Shown: positions 25,880 through 35,881, counted from the first letter of the stretch. The stretch: 64,000 bases of DNA from G963676655 sp963678305 (GCA_963678305.2 CAXXVV010000008.1:99458-163457); one strand, 5' to 3'. Numbers and translations are program-made. Notes: a model not told the origin generated them from the letters alone.

Positions 25880-27511
25880 TTAAATAATCCTGTTTTTTAT
25901 AATACGCGACACGGTCTCAAGCAATTCATTTTTTTTGAAAGGTTTGGCAATATAATCGTCACACCCGATCAAAAACGCCATCTCCTTTTCCTCGTCGCCG
26001 GCATGTGCGGTTTGAACAATTACCGGAATATCCGGACGGAGATTCTTGATCTTTTCTGTAGCCTCAAAGCCGTTCATAACCGGCATTTTGATATCCATCA
26101 AGATAAAATCGTAGTCTTTTTCCATAACAAATTGAACGGCTTCCAGCCCATTCGCCGCGTGGTCGATGCACTTAACCTGATTTTTCAAAGCAAGTTCAAG
26201 ATATTGATAATTTACCGGTTCATCCTCAACAACCAGAACAATGAGTTTGGAAAAATCAATGTAATCTTCAGATTTTGCCTCTTTGGGGCAGGAAGCATCT
26301 TCCATTTTCTCGACGCGAACGGTGAAAAAGAATCTGGAGCCTTTGTCCGGTTCTGATTCAACACCTATTTGTCCTCCCATTGCGTTGACCATTTCTTTTG
26401 CGATACACAATCCCAGCCCGGTTCCCCTGATAGCCGCCGTCATGGCTTTTTCACCACGATAGAAATTATCAAAAATCAGTTTCTGCTCGTTCTCAGGAAT
26501 TCCCATTCCGGTGTCTTTCACATAGAACTCCAGCAAGCCGTTCTCCATATTAAAACCGATATCAATTCCGCCTTTTGAAGTATATTTGGCGGAATTTGAA
26601 ACGAGATTTGTCAGGACCTGTTTTACCTTGTCGGCATCGGCTTTAACCTTCAGATTCCTCAATGACGCGGGAATGCTCACGGAAATATCAAGCCCTTTAG
26701 TCAGATCGGACATTGTAAAAATGCGGTAAATATCACTGACCAGTTCGGCCGGGACGAATTCACTTTCGTTCAGAACAAGCGACTCACTTTGCAACCGGGA
26801 CAGCAGAATTACATCATCAATCAATGTAAGCAATTGTCCGGCACACTTTTGGATAATACAGGCGTATTCCTCCTTTTCTTCGGCACTCGCCTCAACCATC
26901 AAACTGGCCAATCCCATTACCCCGTTCATCGGAGTTCGTATTTCATGTGACATATTATTCAGAAAAGCCATTTTGAGACGGTTGACCTCTTCAGCTTCTT
27001 CTTTAGCCCGAAGTAATTCCCGCTCCGCACGCTCATGCTGTCTGACCTCCTCTTCAAGTTCGGACGTCCTTTCCGCGACCAGTAAATCAAGTTTGTCACG
27101 ATGCCGGCGCAGCTCCTCCCGGACATTATCCATTTCAAGAAATAATTTCACTTTTCCAAGAAGGACCTGCGGGTTATACGGCTTAACGATGTAATCAATT
27201 CCGCCTGACTCATATCCTTTGAACATTTGCTGGGAGTTATCATCGGCGGCAGTAACAAAGATGATCGGAATTATCTTCGTTCTCTCGTCACCACGCAAAT
27301 ATTCCGCCAGCTCATATCCGTTCATTCCGGGCATCATGACATCAAGAATAGCCACCGCAAAATGATGATCCAAAGTAGCGGCAAGGGCATCGTTGCCGTT
27401 CTGAGCTTCGACAATCTCCGCATCGAGATCGCTCAGGGCCTGTTTCAACACAAAAAGATTTTCTTTCCGGTCGTCAACTATCAATATTTTTTGTTTCTCA
27501 AACGTTTTCAT
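25880..27511 (-). CDS. hybrid histidine kinase with two receiver domains
   Basis: With the start at 27511 (GGAGG five bases upstream) the protein has 543 residues: receiver 1 (residues about 8-120, phospho-acceptor D57 in AILDVMMPGMNG, YIVKPY), a coiled coil, a HisKA domain with H189 (NNMSHEIRTPMNG), HATPase_c (NLVSNSAKYTSKG, DTGMGIPENE, GTGLGLCIAKEM) and receiver 2 (D473 in FILMDIKMPVMNG, DDYIAKPF). There is no membrane segment, so it is cytoplasmic. It follows cheB by 31 bases in the signalling operon and may receive phosphate from the 1183-residue kinase. Output is unknown. Confidence 0.93.
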   Translation of the reverse strand: MKTFEKQKILIVDDRKENLFVLKQALSDLDAEIVEAQNGNDALAATLDHHFAVAILDVMMPGMNGYELAEYLRGDERTKIIPIIFVTAADDNSQQMFKGYESGGIDYIVKPYNPQVLLGKVKLFLEMDNVREELRRHRDKLDLLVAERTSELEEEVRQHERAERELLRAKEEAEEVNRLKMAFLNNMSHEIRTPMNGVMGLASLMVEASAEEKEEYACIIQKCAGQLLTLIDDVILLSRLQSESLVLNESEFVPAELVSDIYRIFTMSDLTKGLDISVSIPASLRNLKVKADADKVKQVLTNLVSNSAKYTSKGGIDIGFNMENGLLEFYVKDTGMGIPENEQKLIFDNFYRGEKAMTAAIRGTGLGLCIAKEMVNAMGGQIGVESEPDKGSRFFFTVRVEKMEDASCPKEAKSEDYIDFSKLIVLVVEDEPVNYQYLELALKNQVKCIDHAANGLEAVQFVMEKDYDFILMDIKMPVMNGFEATEKIKNLRPDIPVIVQTAHAGDEEKEMAFLIGCDDYIAKPFKKNELLETVSRIIKNRII

Positions 27512-27542
27512 CTCAACCTCCACATGTAATATCAATTTTGTT

Positions 27543-28157
27543 TTAAGCTGCCCCAATCCCGAGTAATCGTTTTACGATCTCATCAGCTCTTAACACCTCA
27601 CAAACCGCCCCGGTATTAATCGCCGCCAAAGGCATAGTCGGGCTCTCCGCCTCATCCGGCGACTGGGCGATGGTCAGCCCCCCGGCTTGTCGAATCGCCA
27701 TCATTCCCCGAGCTCCGTCAGCATTAGCGCCGGATAGAATTATCCCAACAATATCCTCTCCCCGGGCAACAGCCGCACTTTCAAAAAAAACGTCGATCGA
27801 AGGACGCGACCAGTTGACCTTTTCATCGACTGACAGACTTATCAAACCATCCGCCTCCAAAAGCATATGATAGTTGGCCGGCGCCACATAGACCACTCCG
27901 GCTTCCATCGGCGTTTTATCACATGGTTCGATTACGGAAAGGGAAGTAAGCATTCCCAGATACTCAGCGAAGCCGCCATTATCATCAGCATGAAGATGAT
28001 TGACGACAAACACCGGCAGAGAAAAATCATCCGGAAGCCCCCCGAGAATGCAGGCAAGAGGATGCAGTGCTCCTGATGAACCGCCCAACATGACAATCTT
28101 AAGCGCACTTTCCTCCGAACAGCCGGAACACGCAGTATCTTTCTGGTTCATATTCAT
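27543..28157 (-). CDS. cheB: CheB-type protein-glutamate methylesterase, catalytic domain only
   Basis: The 204-residue protein contains the CheB catalytic fold with GGSSGALHPL (S27 as probable nucleophile), VVNHLH (H54) and LSGANADGARGM (aspartate). The usual N-terminal receiver domain is missing, so its activity cannot be set directly by phosphorylation. It overlaps cheR by four bases. No chemoreceptor, CheA or CheW gene lies in the window, so the pair probably modifies a protein other than a classical receptor, as in kinase operons of this type. Confidence 0.92.
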   Translation of the reverse strand: MNMNQKDTACSGCSEESALKIVMLGGSSGALHPLACILGGLPDDFSLPVFVVNHLHADDNGGFAEYLGMLTSLSVIEPCDKTPMEAGVVYVAPANYHMLLEADGLISLSVDEKVNWSRPSIDVFFESAAVARGEDIVGIILSGANADGARGMMAIRQAGGLTIAQSPDEAESPTMPLAAINTGAVCEVLRADEIVKRLLGIGAA

Positions 28158-28999
28158 CGGGGTTTGTTCGCCTCTTCCAATTCAAGCTTTCGATATATTT
28201 TCGCTTTTTTATCTACTACTTCATATTTATCTTGAGCAGCGGTAAACCGTATATCCTCTTTCGTTCCGAGACATAAGAATCCACCGTGCACCAGACTTTC
28301 CGAGAAAAGCTCAAGCACCCGGTTTTGCAATTTCCGGTTAAAATATATCAGAACGTTACGACAAAAAATCAGGTGCATTTCTCCAAATACGCTGTCTGTT
28401 GCCAGGTTATGAGTAGAAAACACGATACGTTTCTTCAAAGTGGCATCAATCAATGCCGCGCCGTAACAGGCATGATAATAATCCGAAAACGAGGTTCTGC
28501 CGCCGGCCTGCTGATAATTCCTGGTCGCCTCTCGCAATTTACCAATTTCGTACCTGCCTTCGATCCCCTTCTCTATAGCCTCGTCATTAAAGTCCGTGGC
28601 ATAGATGGTAGCCCGCTCTAAAAGCCCTTCCTCTCGCAGAACGATGGCCAGAGAGTACACCTCTTCCCCGGTTGCACAGCCGGCCACCCATATTTTGACG
28701 TGAGGCCAGGTTTTCAGCAACGGTACTACATTATCACGAACCGCCTTGTAAAAAAAGGGATCTCGGAACACTTCCGTTACCGGAATGGACAGGTAGTGGA
28801 CAAAACGGGCAAAAAAACTCTGGTCGTGAATAATCCGGGGGATCATTGCCGAAATCGAATCACAACCGGCCCCGGCCAGAAACTGATTAATACGACGTCC
28901 GACTGACGCCTCGGAGTATGATCTGAAGTCATATCCATAACAGCGGTAGACAGCTTCAAGCAAGAGGTCTTTTTCAATTTTTACTGTTTCATTGTTCAT
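28154..28999 (-). CDS. cheR: CheR-type protein methyltransferase
   Basis: The 281-residue protein has an all-alpha N-terminal domain followed by the SAM-binding domain with VAGCATGEEVYSLAIVL, DFNDEAIEKG, and CRNVLIYFNR near residue 235, all typical of CheR. The start is set at ATG 28999; a TTG nine bases upstream is possible. The gene begins 21 bases after the large hybrid kinase and overlaps cheB. It probably adds methyl groups to glutamates of a sensor protein, with CheB removing them. Confidence 0.93.
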   Translation of the reverse strand: MNNETVKIEKDLLLEAVYRCYGYDFRSYSEASVGRRINQFLAGAGCDSISAMIPRIIHDQSFFARFVHYLSIPVTEVFRDPFFYKAVRDNVVPLLKTWPHVKIWVAGCATGEEVYSLAIVLREEGLLERATIYATDFNDEAIEKGIEGRYEIGKLREATRNYQQAGGRTSFSDYYHACYGAALIDATLKKRIVFSTHNLATDSVFGEMHLIFCRNVLIYFNRKLQNRVLELFSESLVHGGFLCLGTKEDIRFTAAQDKYEVVDKKAKIYRKLELEEANKPR

Positions 29000-29020
29000 T
29001 ATGTCCAACCATTCCCGCCC

Positions 29021-32000
29021 TTACCTGTAAAGCCAAACACGAACCATCGAAATAAACCTTTCTTCATCAACAGGTTTAGGCATATAATCATTAGCTCCAG
29101 CCGCCAGACATTTTGCCCGATCCTCCGGCATCGCCTTGGCGGTCAGCGCGATAATCGGCAGATCACTGAATTCCGGACGCTGGCGAATCTGCCTGATCGT
29201 TTCATAGCCGTCCATGACCGGCATCATAATATCAGTGAGAACCAAAGCTACGTCCTTGTTTTCATCGAGCAATTTCAACGCGCGCTCACCATTTTCAGCT
29301 TTGAGCGGAACCATTCCATGCTCAGAAAGCAGTCTGGAAACCGCAAAGGTAGTACGCATGTCATCATCGACAACAAGTACTTTCTTCCCGAGGAGAAATG
29401 AATCGGTATTATGAAGGTTCAGAATAATGTTACGTTTCGTCTCAGGCATTTGCTGGACAACCTGATGTAGAAAAAGCGTCACCTCATCCAGCAATCGTTC
29501 CTGAGACCTGACCCCCTTGATCACAATACTTTCAGCATGCTCCCGCAGTGCCTCCTCCTCTTTCGAAGTCAACTCTTTTGCAGTGTGGACAATCACCGGA
29601 GGCAGAACTATTCCCTCATTCTTCAAAACTGTCAGGATTTCAAACCCGTTGATATCCGGCAGCCAGATATCAAGGATAACACAATCATAATGGTTGGAAC
29701 GCAAGGCATTCATCGCCTCTTCCCCGGTGGCAGCTCCATCAACCTGCACATTGTCGCTCTTTATCAAATTAATGGTCTGACGCCTCATCTCCTGATTGTC
29801 TTCAACCACCAATACCCGCCTCGGATTTTCGTTTGAAGACTGCTCTAATTTACTTAGTACCAATTCAAGCTGTTCTTCATCAATCGGCTTTTCGGCGTGA
29901 CCAATCGCACCTTTGGTAAATGCTTTGTTGCTTTTTTCCTCCGCCGATACAATATGAATGGGAATATGCCGGGTGTGAATGTCATTTTTCAAGGACGTCA
30001 ACACCGACCAGCCGTCAATCCCGGGAAGGTTGATATCAAGAATAATCCCTTGCGGGATATATCTTTTCGCCAATTCAATGCCTGATTCGCCATCCGGGGC
30101 AGCCAGGCATTTAAAATCTTTTGAACGACACTTCTCTCTAAGCAGTTTTGAAAAAGTAACATCATCTTCAATAATCAAAACAACTCTGTCAGACTTTTTG
30201 ATGTCATCACGGTCATCCGAGATATGTTGAGGCACTGAACCTTCCGGCGGGTCTACCGTTTCCGGGTCTTCTCCATTGTCTTTTTCCGGCGGCACATAAA
30301 TGTCGACTGGGTCGGCTTGAAATTCAACCGGCAAGCAAAAAGTGAATGCCGAACCCTGCCCCTGTTGACTGGAAACCTTAATTTCTCCGCCAAGGAGCCT
30401 GGACAGTTCCCGCGAAATCGACAGCCCCAAACCGGTTCCGCCATACTGCCGCGCGGTACCGCCGTCAGCCTGCTGAAAGGCTTCAAAAATTATCTTCTGC
30501 TGTTCCGGAGTAATACCGATGCCGGTATCCTCAACCGATATTGCAATACAGTCCGTTACCGCGGCATCCCCTCTCTTCAAAACATAGCCTTCCGGCGGCC
30601 GGCCAAACGTAACTTTCACATAACCCTCATCTGTAAATTTGACAGCATTTGATATCAGATTACGAATTATTTGTGTAAGCCGTTTGTTATCACTATAAAT
30701 TTTTTCCGGCGCGTCATTGCTGACTACCACCTCCAATGATATGCCCTTATCCTTTGCCTGCGGGTCAAAAGAATTGCGGACACTTGCCGCCAAATCGCTG
30801 ATAAAGACATCTCCGGGAATAATATCCATTCTACCAGCCTCAATCTTGGACAGATCCAGAATTTCATTGATCAGATTCAGCAAATCACTGCCGCTGCCAT
30901 AGATGATTTTCATTGATTCAAGCTGTTCTTCCGTCAGGTTTCCGTCGTTATTCCGAAGCAGCCCCTGTGCCAGCAGCAGCAAGCTGTTCAACGGCGTCCT
31001 CAGTTCATGCGACATATTTGATAAAAATTCTGATTTATATTTACTGGCCAATGCCAGTTGCTGGGCTTTTTCCTCAACAATTTTACGCGATGACTCAAGT
31101 TCAAGTTTTTGACTTTGCAAAATCTCGTTTTTCTCTTCAAGTTCTTCATTTGAAACCCTCAGTTCCTCCTGCTGAGACTGTAATTTTTTTTCCGACTCCT
31201 GCAGTCGCTTGGTTTGTTCTTCAAGCTCTTCATTGGAGACCCTCAACTCTTCCTGCTGGGTTTGCAATTCCTCCGACTGCTGCTGAGTTTCATTCATCAG
31301 TTCTTCCAATTCCTGCTTTGCCAGAGCGGAGCGAATCGCAATACCGACAACCAGAGTAATGCTATTCAGAAATTCCTGCTGAATATCAGTAAAGCCGTTC
31401 AATGAAGCCAGTTCAATCACCCCGATCAGCTCGTTCTCAAAAAAATACGGCAGCGCCAGAATATTTTTCGGTTTCTTTTGCCCCAGAGCGGACCCGACCA
31501 GAATATAGTCATCCGGAACATCATCCAAAAGCAGCGGCGTTCCCTGAACCGCAGCTTGACCGACCACTCCATCCCCCGGCGCAAACTCTTCCGGGACCCT
31601 TTCGTGCTTGCGATATGCATATCGCCCGGTCAAACGCAGATGTCCATCTCTCGTAACAAAAAGAGCGCCCAACGGAGAACCGACGCAGTTACATAAACAA
31701 GCAACAATGTCATCGGCCAGATTTATAAACTCTTTATCTCCCTGAATACAGTCTCCCAATTTTACCTGACATTCAAGCATCCACTGTCGCCTGGAAAGAC
31801 TATCCGCCATCCGGTTAAAAGCTCTGGAAAGCAAACCAAACTCATTTTCTGAGTCATATTTACACCGGACCGCGAAATCCCCGTGGCAGTATTCTTCAGT
31901 TATCGCGATCAGTTCATTAAGCGGCTTCTTGATCCCTTTTATCAGAACAAAGCCTTCTGCAATAGAGAAAATTACAATTATACAGATCAAAGTTATTTTC

Positions 32001-32572
32001 TGATTGTACATCGTACTGTCGTAACGGACAAACTTATTATATAACTCTTTCTCTTTGTTAGTAGCAAACTGGTCAACTTTCTGAATATCCGCCAGTACCT
32101 TCTTCGTTTGCAAGCCGCCCACACCGCCTTCCATCGTACGTCTCTCCGCCTCGGCATGTTTATTCCACCGCAGCATCCGATAGGTTTCGTCGCTGATTGT
32201 TTTCCACTGGGCCAAATCTTTCTGAATTGCTTCAATATCTGAAATCGGTCCGAGATATCGCTCCAGTAAAACCTGGACTTTACGATTGGCCTGTGTTTCG
32301 AAGTTATTGATTTTAAGAATAATTTGCTGCTGTTCCGGAGACGTTTTCGCTCTCAAAAGGTCTTTCATCAAATTATGCATGCTGGAAATATTGATCTTAA
32401 TATCATCCAAAGCGCGGCGAACCACAAGCGGATGATTATACAGGGTTTCGGTATTCTCCCACATTTTACGCATCGTCAGTAATGTCGTAATGCCCATAGC
32501 CACGACCAATACCAATATAAACGCGATACCCAGCCGCAGCTGAGTCCCTACTCCAAGACTCCTTATTTTCAT
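29021..32572 (-). CDS. membrane hybrid histidine kinase: HAMP-GAF-kinase with three receivers
   Basis: The 1183-residue protein has two transmembrane helices (about 15-33 and 192-212) around a helical sensor region of the CHASE3/four-helix type. HAMP (about 212-264) and GAF (about 280-420) domains follow. A long coiled coil contains the unit QQEELRVSNEELEE twice. HisKA has H522 (NMSHELRTPLNS) and HATPase_c has GTGLGLSISREL. Three receivers follow with D846, D968 and D1114. The third is a typical DD...D...K receiver. In the second, the lysine sits in IVIKG rather than KP. It is the first gene of an operon with CheR, CheB and a second kinase. Confidence 0.95.
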   Translation of the reverse strand: MKIRSLGVGTQLRLGIAFILVLVVAMGITTLLTMRKMWENTETLYNHPLVVRRALDDIKINISSMHNLMKDLLRAKTSPEQQQIILKINNFETQANRKVQVLLERYLGPISDIEAIQKDLAQWKTISDETYRMLRWNKHAEAERRTMEGGVGGLQTKKVLADIQKVDQFATNKEKELYNKFVRYDSTMYNQKITLICIIVIFSIAEGFVLIKGIKKPLNELIAITEEYCHGDFAVRCKYDSENEFGLLSRAFNRMADSLSRRQWMLECQVKLGDCIQGDKEFINLADDIVACLCNCVGSPLGALFVTRDGHLRLTGRYAYRKHERVPEEFAPGDGVVGQAAVQGTPLLLDDVPDDYILVGSALGQKKPKNILALPYFFENELIGVIELASLNGFTDIQQEFLNSITLVVGIAIRSALAKQELEELMNETQQQSEELQTQQEELRVSNEELEEQTKRLQESEKKLQSQQEELRVSNEELEEKNEILQSQKLELESSRKIVEEKAQQLALASKYKSEFLSNMSHELRTPLNSLLLLAQGLLRNNDGNLTEEQLESMKIIYGSGSDLLNLINEILDLSKIEAGRMDIIPGDVFISDLAASVRNSFDPQAKDKGISLEVVVSNDAPEKIYSDNKRLTQIIRNLISNAVKFTDEGYVKVTFGRPPEGYVLKRGDAAVTDCIAISVEDTGIGITPEQQKIIFEAFQQADGGTARQYGGTGLGLSISRELSRLLGGEIKVSSQQGQGSAFTFCLPVEFQADPVDIYVPPEKDNGEDPETVDPPEGSVPQHISDDRDDIKKSDRVVLIIEDDVTFSKLLREKCRSKDFKCLAAPDGESGIELAKRYIPQGIILDINLPGIDGWSVLTSLKNDIHTRHIPIHIVSAEEKSNKAFTKGAIGHAEKPIDEEQLELVLSKLEQSSNENPRRVLVVEDNQEMRRQTINLIKSDNVQVDGAATGEEAMNALRSNHYDCVILDIWLPDINGFEILTVLKNEGIVLPPVIVHTAKELTSKEEEALREHAESIVIKGVRSQERLLDEVTLFLHQVVQQMPETKRNIILNLHNTDSFLLGKKVLVVDDDMRTTFAVSRLLSEHGMVPLKAENGERALKLLDENKDVALVLTDIMMPVMDGYETIRQIRQRPEFSDLPIIALTAKAMPEDRAKCLAAGANDYMPKPVDEERFISMVRVWLYR

Positions 32573-33039
32573 GATCCACCTGCCTTTAGGTCCATTTATG
32601 CAAGTTATCCAATAAATAATATATAGCAGCTAATTAAGTATAAATCCATTATCAGACGACCAGCATAATGATCTATTAACTGTATCAATTACCAGGGTAA
32701 TTTATATATAACTTATAATATATTCTAAAAAAAATAATTCAAGTACTGACAATAACCAATTATTTATTTCTTACATAAATTAGTGATATTACTAACAAAT
32801 TAGGACAGAAAAACAAAACATTCACCCGGTATTTATACAGGAAAATTTAAAAGCAAATAAAAAGATAAACAGAAAGGAAAGAAAAAGAGAGGAAAGAGTG
32901 AAGACTGTTTTTTCTTTAAAGATACAGAAACTCACCAGTTATTCAAAATAAAACAACTGAATATCCTGGCAAAAAATTACCAGGATATTCAGAATGCATA
33001 ATTGAGCAGATTAAAACAGCCGGAAACAGGTGCCGGCAA
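32573..33039. other. AT-rich intergenic region
   Basis: This 467-base stretch separates two leftward operons. It should contain the promoter of the large kinase gene near its left end, but I find no box pair good enough to call with confidence. The only clear element is the hairpin at 32957-32992. No reading frame with coding character is seen. Confidence 0.6.
32957..32992 (-). terminator. terminator of the KDG operon
   Basis: CTGAATATCCTGG (32957-32969) pairs exactly with its complement at 32980-32992, a 13-bp stem with a 10-base loop. On the minus strand it is followed within a short distance by a T-rich tract (TTGTTTTATTTTG). It lies 48 bases past the aldolase stop codon and fits the end of the leftward KDG operon. 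Confidence 0.75.
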
Positions 33040-33657
33040 TTATTTCATGCCCCCAATTAAACGTTTTGCAGCCGCCGTGATCTGCTCAACAGACCATCCA
33101 GCCTTGTATACTGCCGAGCCGATCCCGGCGCCAACGGTATATTGCAGATAATCTTTGATGTTATCCGCGCCAACCCCGCCTACAGCTATAAAATCAGCCG
33201 GAACCACGGCTTTAAGATCTTTGATATATTCCGGGGCCAAACGCCCCGCCGGAAAAAGCTTGAGGAAATCCGCGCCGTTTTGCAGCGCCGTAAACGCTTC
33301 GCTCGGGGTAAATATCCCCGGTAAAGAAAGCAGCCCAAGTTCTTTGGTACGTTTAATGACTTCCGGATTGCAATTCGGGGAAATAATGTATTGCCCCCCG
33401 GCTCCGGCCACCGCATCGACTTCCTGAACAGACAATACTGTCCCGGCACCGATATTGACCTTGGAACCGGCAAAATATTCAACCGCAAGCTTTATTGATT
33501 TCAGCGCGTCCGGGGAATTCATGGTGATCTCGATCAACAAAATTCCGCCGTCAGCCAACGCCTGACAGATTTCAACCGCATTATCAGGCGTCACTCCACG
33601 CAAGATCGCAATAACCGGACACTGCTCAAGGGCTTGAGTCATTTGTGATTTATTCAT
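33040..33657 (-). CDS. eda: KDPG/KHG aldolase
   Basis: The 205-residue protein matches class I 2-keto-3-deoxy-6-phosphogluconate aldolases: VIAILRGVTPDNAVE, IEITMNSPDAL, GAGTVLSVQEVDAV, ISPNCNPEVI and GADFLKLFPAG. K133, the Schiff-base lysine, sits at the same number as in the E. coli enzyme, and the length is normal. It cleaves KDPG to pyruvate and glyceraldehyde 3-phosphate in the cytoplasm. It overlaps the kinase gene by four bases (ATGA) and is the last gene of the operon. Confidence 0.95.
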   Translation of the reverse strand: MNKSQMTQALEQCPVIAILRGVTPDNAVEICQALADGGILLIEITMNSPDALKSIKLAVEYFAGSKVNIGAGTVLSVQEVDAVAGAGGQYIISPNCNPEVIKRTKELGLLSLPGIFTPSEAFTALQNGADFLKLFPAGRLAPEYIKDLKAVVPADFIAVGGVGADNIKDYLQYTVGAGIGSAVYKAGWSVEQITAAAKRLIGGMK

Positions 33658-34751
33658 CGTTTAACCCTCCCGGATGCATCACCGCCCATCAGTGTAACCA
33701 CTTCCCCGCGGGTGACATAATTAAAATCCCCTTGAATTGAATGTTTCAGGCAACTGGCGGCAACCGCAAAACTGATCGCGTCCTGCGGCGCATTGAAATC
33801 GTCACTGGACAAAGCATGAAGCAGTCCGGCGCCAAATGAATCGCCGCCGCCAACCCGGTCGACGATGTCCCGGATTTGATAAGGTACGTAATTACCATCC
33901 GCATCGAGCGGAGCAAAGCAGGTCTGGCCGGAGGTGCGATCATAAAGCATTGCCCCCCAGTTGTTATGGCTGGCGGAAACGCTCTCCCGCAGCGTGATCG
34001 CCACTTGCGAAACATTGTCGAAACGCGCAATAATCTGTTGCGCCACCGACTCATAACCGGCGGCGTTGATTTTACCACTGGTAATTGAAGTTTCACCGGC
34101 TCTGATCCCGAACACGTCAGCCGCGTCCTCTTCGTTGGCAATAACCAGATCAACATACGGCACAATCCGCGCCATGCAATGCTCCGCCAGCGCATGTTTT
34201 TTCAATTCAGGATGCCAATTCCAGAGTTTTTTCCGGTAATTCAGATCACAGGAGACTTTTGCGCCGGCAGCTTTGGCAGCTTTAACCAGTCCTAAAGTTG
34301 ACAAAAAAGCTTTTTCACTCAGCGCCGGAGTTATGCCGGTAATATGCACATGCGCAACATCTTTTAACGCCGCGTCAAAATCATACTCTTCCGGCCCGGC
34401 CAGTGATATCGCGGAATACTCCCGATCATAGATGACATTGGATGCACGCTGATTAGCCCCGGCTTCAACGTAATAGATGCCCATGCGAGTATCCGATTTG
34501 CGCAAAACATTCGAGACATCCACCCCGACCCCACGCATCTGGGCCAGAAAACTTTCAGCAATGGAATTACCAGGCAGAGCGGTTAGATAGACCGCATCCG
34601 AACCAAATATGGAAACAGAAGCGCAAACATTAGCTTCGCCACCACCGAAAGTCGCATCCAAACAACCGGGCAGACACTGTCTGAGACGTTTAAAACCGGG
34701 AGGGCACAATCTCAACATTACTTCTCCGAAACCTAAGATTTTATTGCTCAT
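33654..34751 (-). CDS. kdgK: PfkB-family sugar kinase, probably 2-keto-3-deoxygluconate kinase
   Basis: The 365-residue protein has the PfkB N-terminal pattern (ILGFGEVMLRL, FGGGEANVCASVSIFG) and the C-terminal catalytic signature DRVGGGDSFGAGLLHAL, whose aspartate is the catalytic base. Pairing with a KDPG aldolase by a four-base overlap strongly suggests phosphorylation of 2-keto-3-deoxygluconate. AAAGGAG lies five bases before the ATG. The protein is somewhat longer than typical KdgK (about 310-340). Confidence 0.88.
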   Translation of the reverse strand: MSNKILGFGEVMLRLCPPGFKRLRQCLPGCLDATFGGGEANVCASVSIFGSDAVYLTALPGNSIAESFLAQMRGVGVDVSNVLRKSDTRMGIYYVEAGANQRASNVIYDREYSAISLAGPEEYDFDAALKDVAHVHITGITPALSEKAFLSTLGLVKAAKAAGAKVSCDLNYRKKLWNWHPELKKHALAEHCMARIVPYVDLVIANEEDAADVFGIRAGETSITSGKINAAGYESVAQQIIARFDNVSQVAITLRESVSASHNNWGAMLYDRTSGQTCFAPLDADGNYVPYQIRDIVDRVGGGDSFGAGLLHALSSDDFNAPQDAISFAVAASCLKHSIQGDFNYVTRGEVVTLMGGDASGRVKR

Positions 34752-35857
34752 AATTGCTCCTTTACTCCGCCAGTGCGGTTGATTAATTGTTTTAATTTTG
34801 ATCCATCTGATACAAGTTTTCCAGCTATGATGTCAGCTTCGGTGAATTTAGCGAAAAGAATATCGCCGGCCTTATAGCGCTCGTGATCATAAATAATCAG
34901 GATATTACCGTCCTTGTCCTGACAGCCGTCGGGATAGGAAACCGCGACCCGCTCGTCAAGCAGCAGCCCCCCCTGCCAGGTTTGCCCTTCATCGGTTGAC
35001 AGATACGCGGTCAAATGGCTGCGGGCATATTCTCCTGTTTCCGGGTTTGGAGCATGATTGACCAGCAATAAGTTACCTGACTGCAATCGCCGGATATAAA
35101 AACGTGAATTAGGACCGCCCAAACCGGAATCCTGACCTTCAGACCAGTTCAACCCCCGATCATTGGAAAAGCTTTCGCCAATCCCCTTCCTGGTACGGGT
35201 CAGACACCAGAGACGGCCATCTTTTAATTCAACAATATGATGTTCATCAAAACAACGGTCTGGAATGTCAGGACCAATTCTCAGCTCATAAGATTTACCC
35301 TGATCATGCGACAACGTCATATTTGAAAAACATTCGAGCTGCAATTCTTCAGGCGCGGTAGCGCCGCCAAGGTTGGAGGCCCAGACCGCAGTGGGAAAGG
35401 CCCAGTCGCCGCCGGACAACACAACCGGTTTATTCATCATCACCCCGTTGGCAATCCTGATCGGGTCGCCCCATTCCGGGGATGGCGATTCCGCATCGGA
35501 GCAAGCGGCAAACCAGACCCCGTCGACTCCATTGGAAATAACACCATCCTCAGGACTGTAAGTTTGAGCCCAGAACCAGCGCAACACTCCGTCCGGCCCG
35601 ATCCATAAAGTCGGGTCGTAGGCTCTCTCATTGCCCGGCGGGTCCACCACCGCAACCGGTTCGCTCCAGTTTTCTCCACCATCATCGCTGGTTACCAGAA
35701 CCGCAAAATTCCGCGGTCCTTCGTTTACGCCGCCGGCATACCAGGTAGCCCAGAGTCGACCACCGGGAGATATTTCAATTCCGGGAATCCCCTGAAACTG
35801 CCGTGACCCGGTTAAGTGTTTTTTTTCAGGCTTACTGACTCTTACTGCTTGTTGCAT
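34748..35857 (-). CDS. sialidase-like BNR-repeat protein
   Basis: The 369-residue protein is built of beta-propeller blades with Asp-box motifs of the form SxDxGxxW: TSDDGGENWS, SHDQGKSYEL, SNDRGLNWSEG and STDEGQTWQGG. No signal peptide is present, so it is probably cytoplasmic. Relatives are annotated exo-alpha-sialidases, but the operon encodes KDG kinase and KDPG aldolase rather than sialic-acid genes (no lyase, epimerase or ManNAc kinase). A role in hydrolysing or eliminating uronate-containing oligosaccharides is therefore as likely. It overlaps the kinase gene by four bases. Confidence 0.8.
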   Translation of the reverse strand: MQQAVRVSKPEKKHLTGSRQFQGIPGIEISPGGRLWATWYAGGVNEGPRNFAVLVTSDDGGENWSEPVAVVDPPGNERAYDPTLWIGPDGVLRWFWAQTYSPEDGVISNGVDGVWFAACSDAESPSPEWGDPIRIANGVMMNKPVVLSGGDWAFPTAVWASNLGGATAPEELQLECFSNMTLSHDQGKSYELRIGPDIPDRCFDEHHIVELKDGRLWCLTRTRKGIGESFSNDRGLNWSEGQDSGLGGPNSRFYIRRLQSGNLLLVNHAPNPETGEYARSHLTAYLSTDEGQTWQGGLLLDERVAVSYPDGCQDKDGNILIIYDHERYKAGDILFAKFTEADIIAGKLVSDGSKLKQLINRTGGVKEQL

Positions 35858-35881
35858 AATCCTGTATCCTTTTTATTTATC

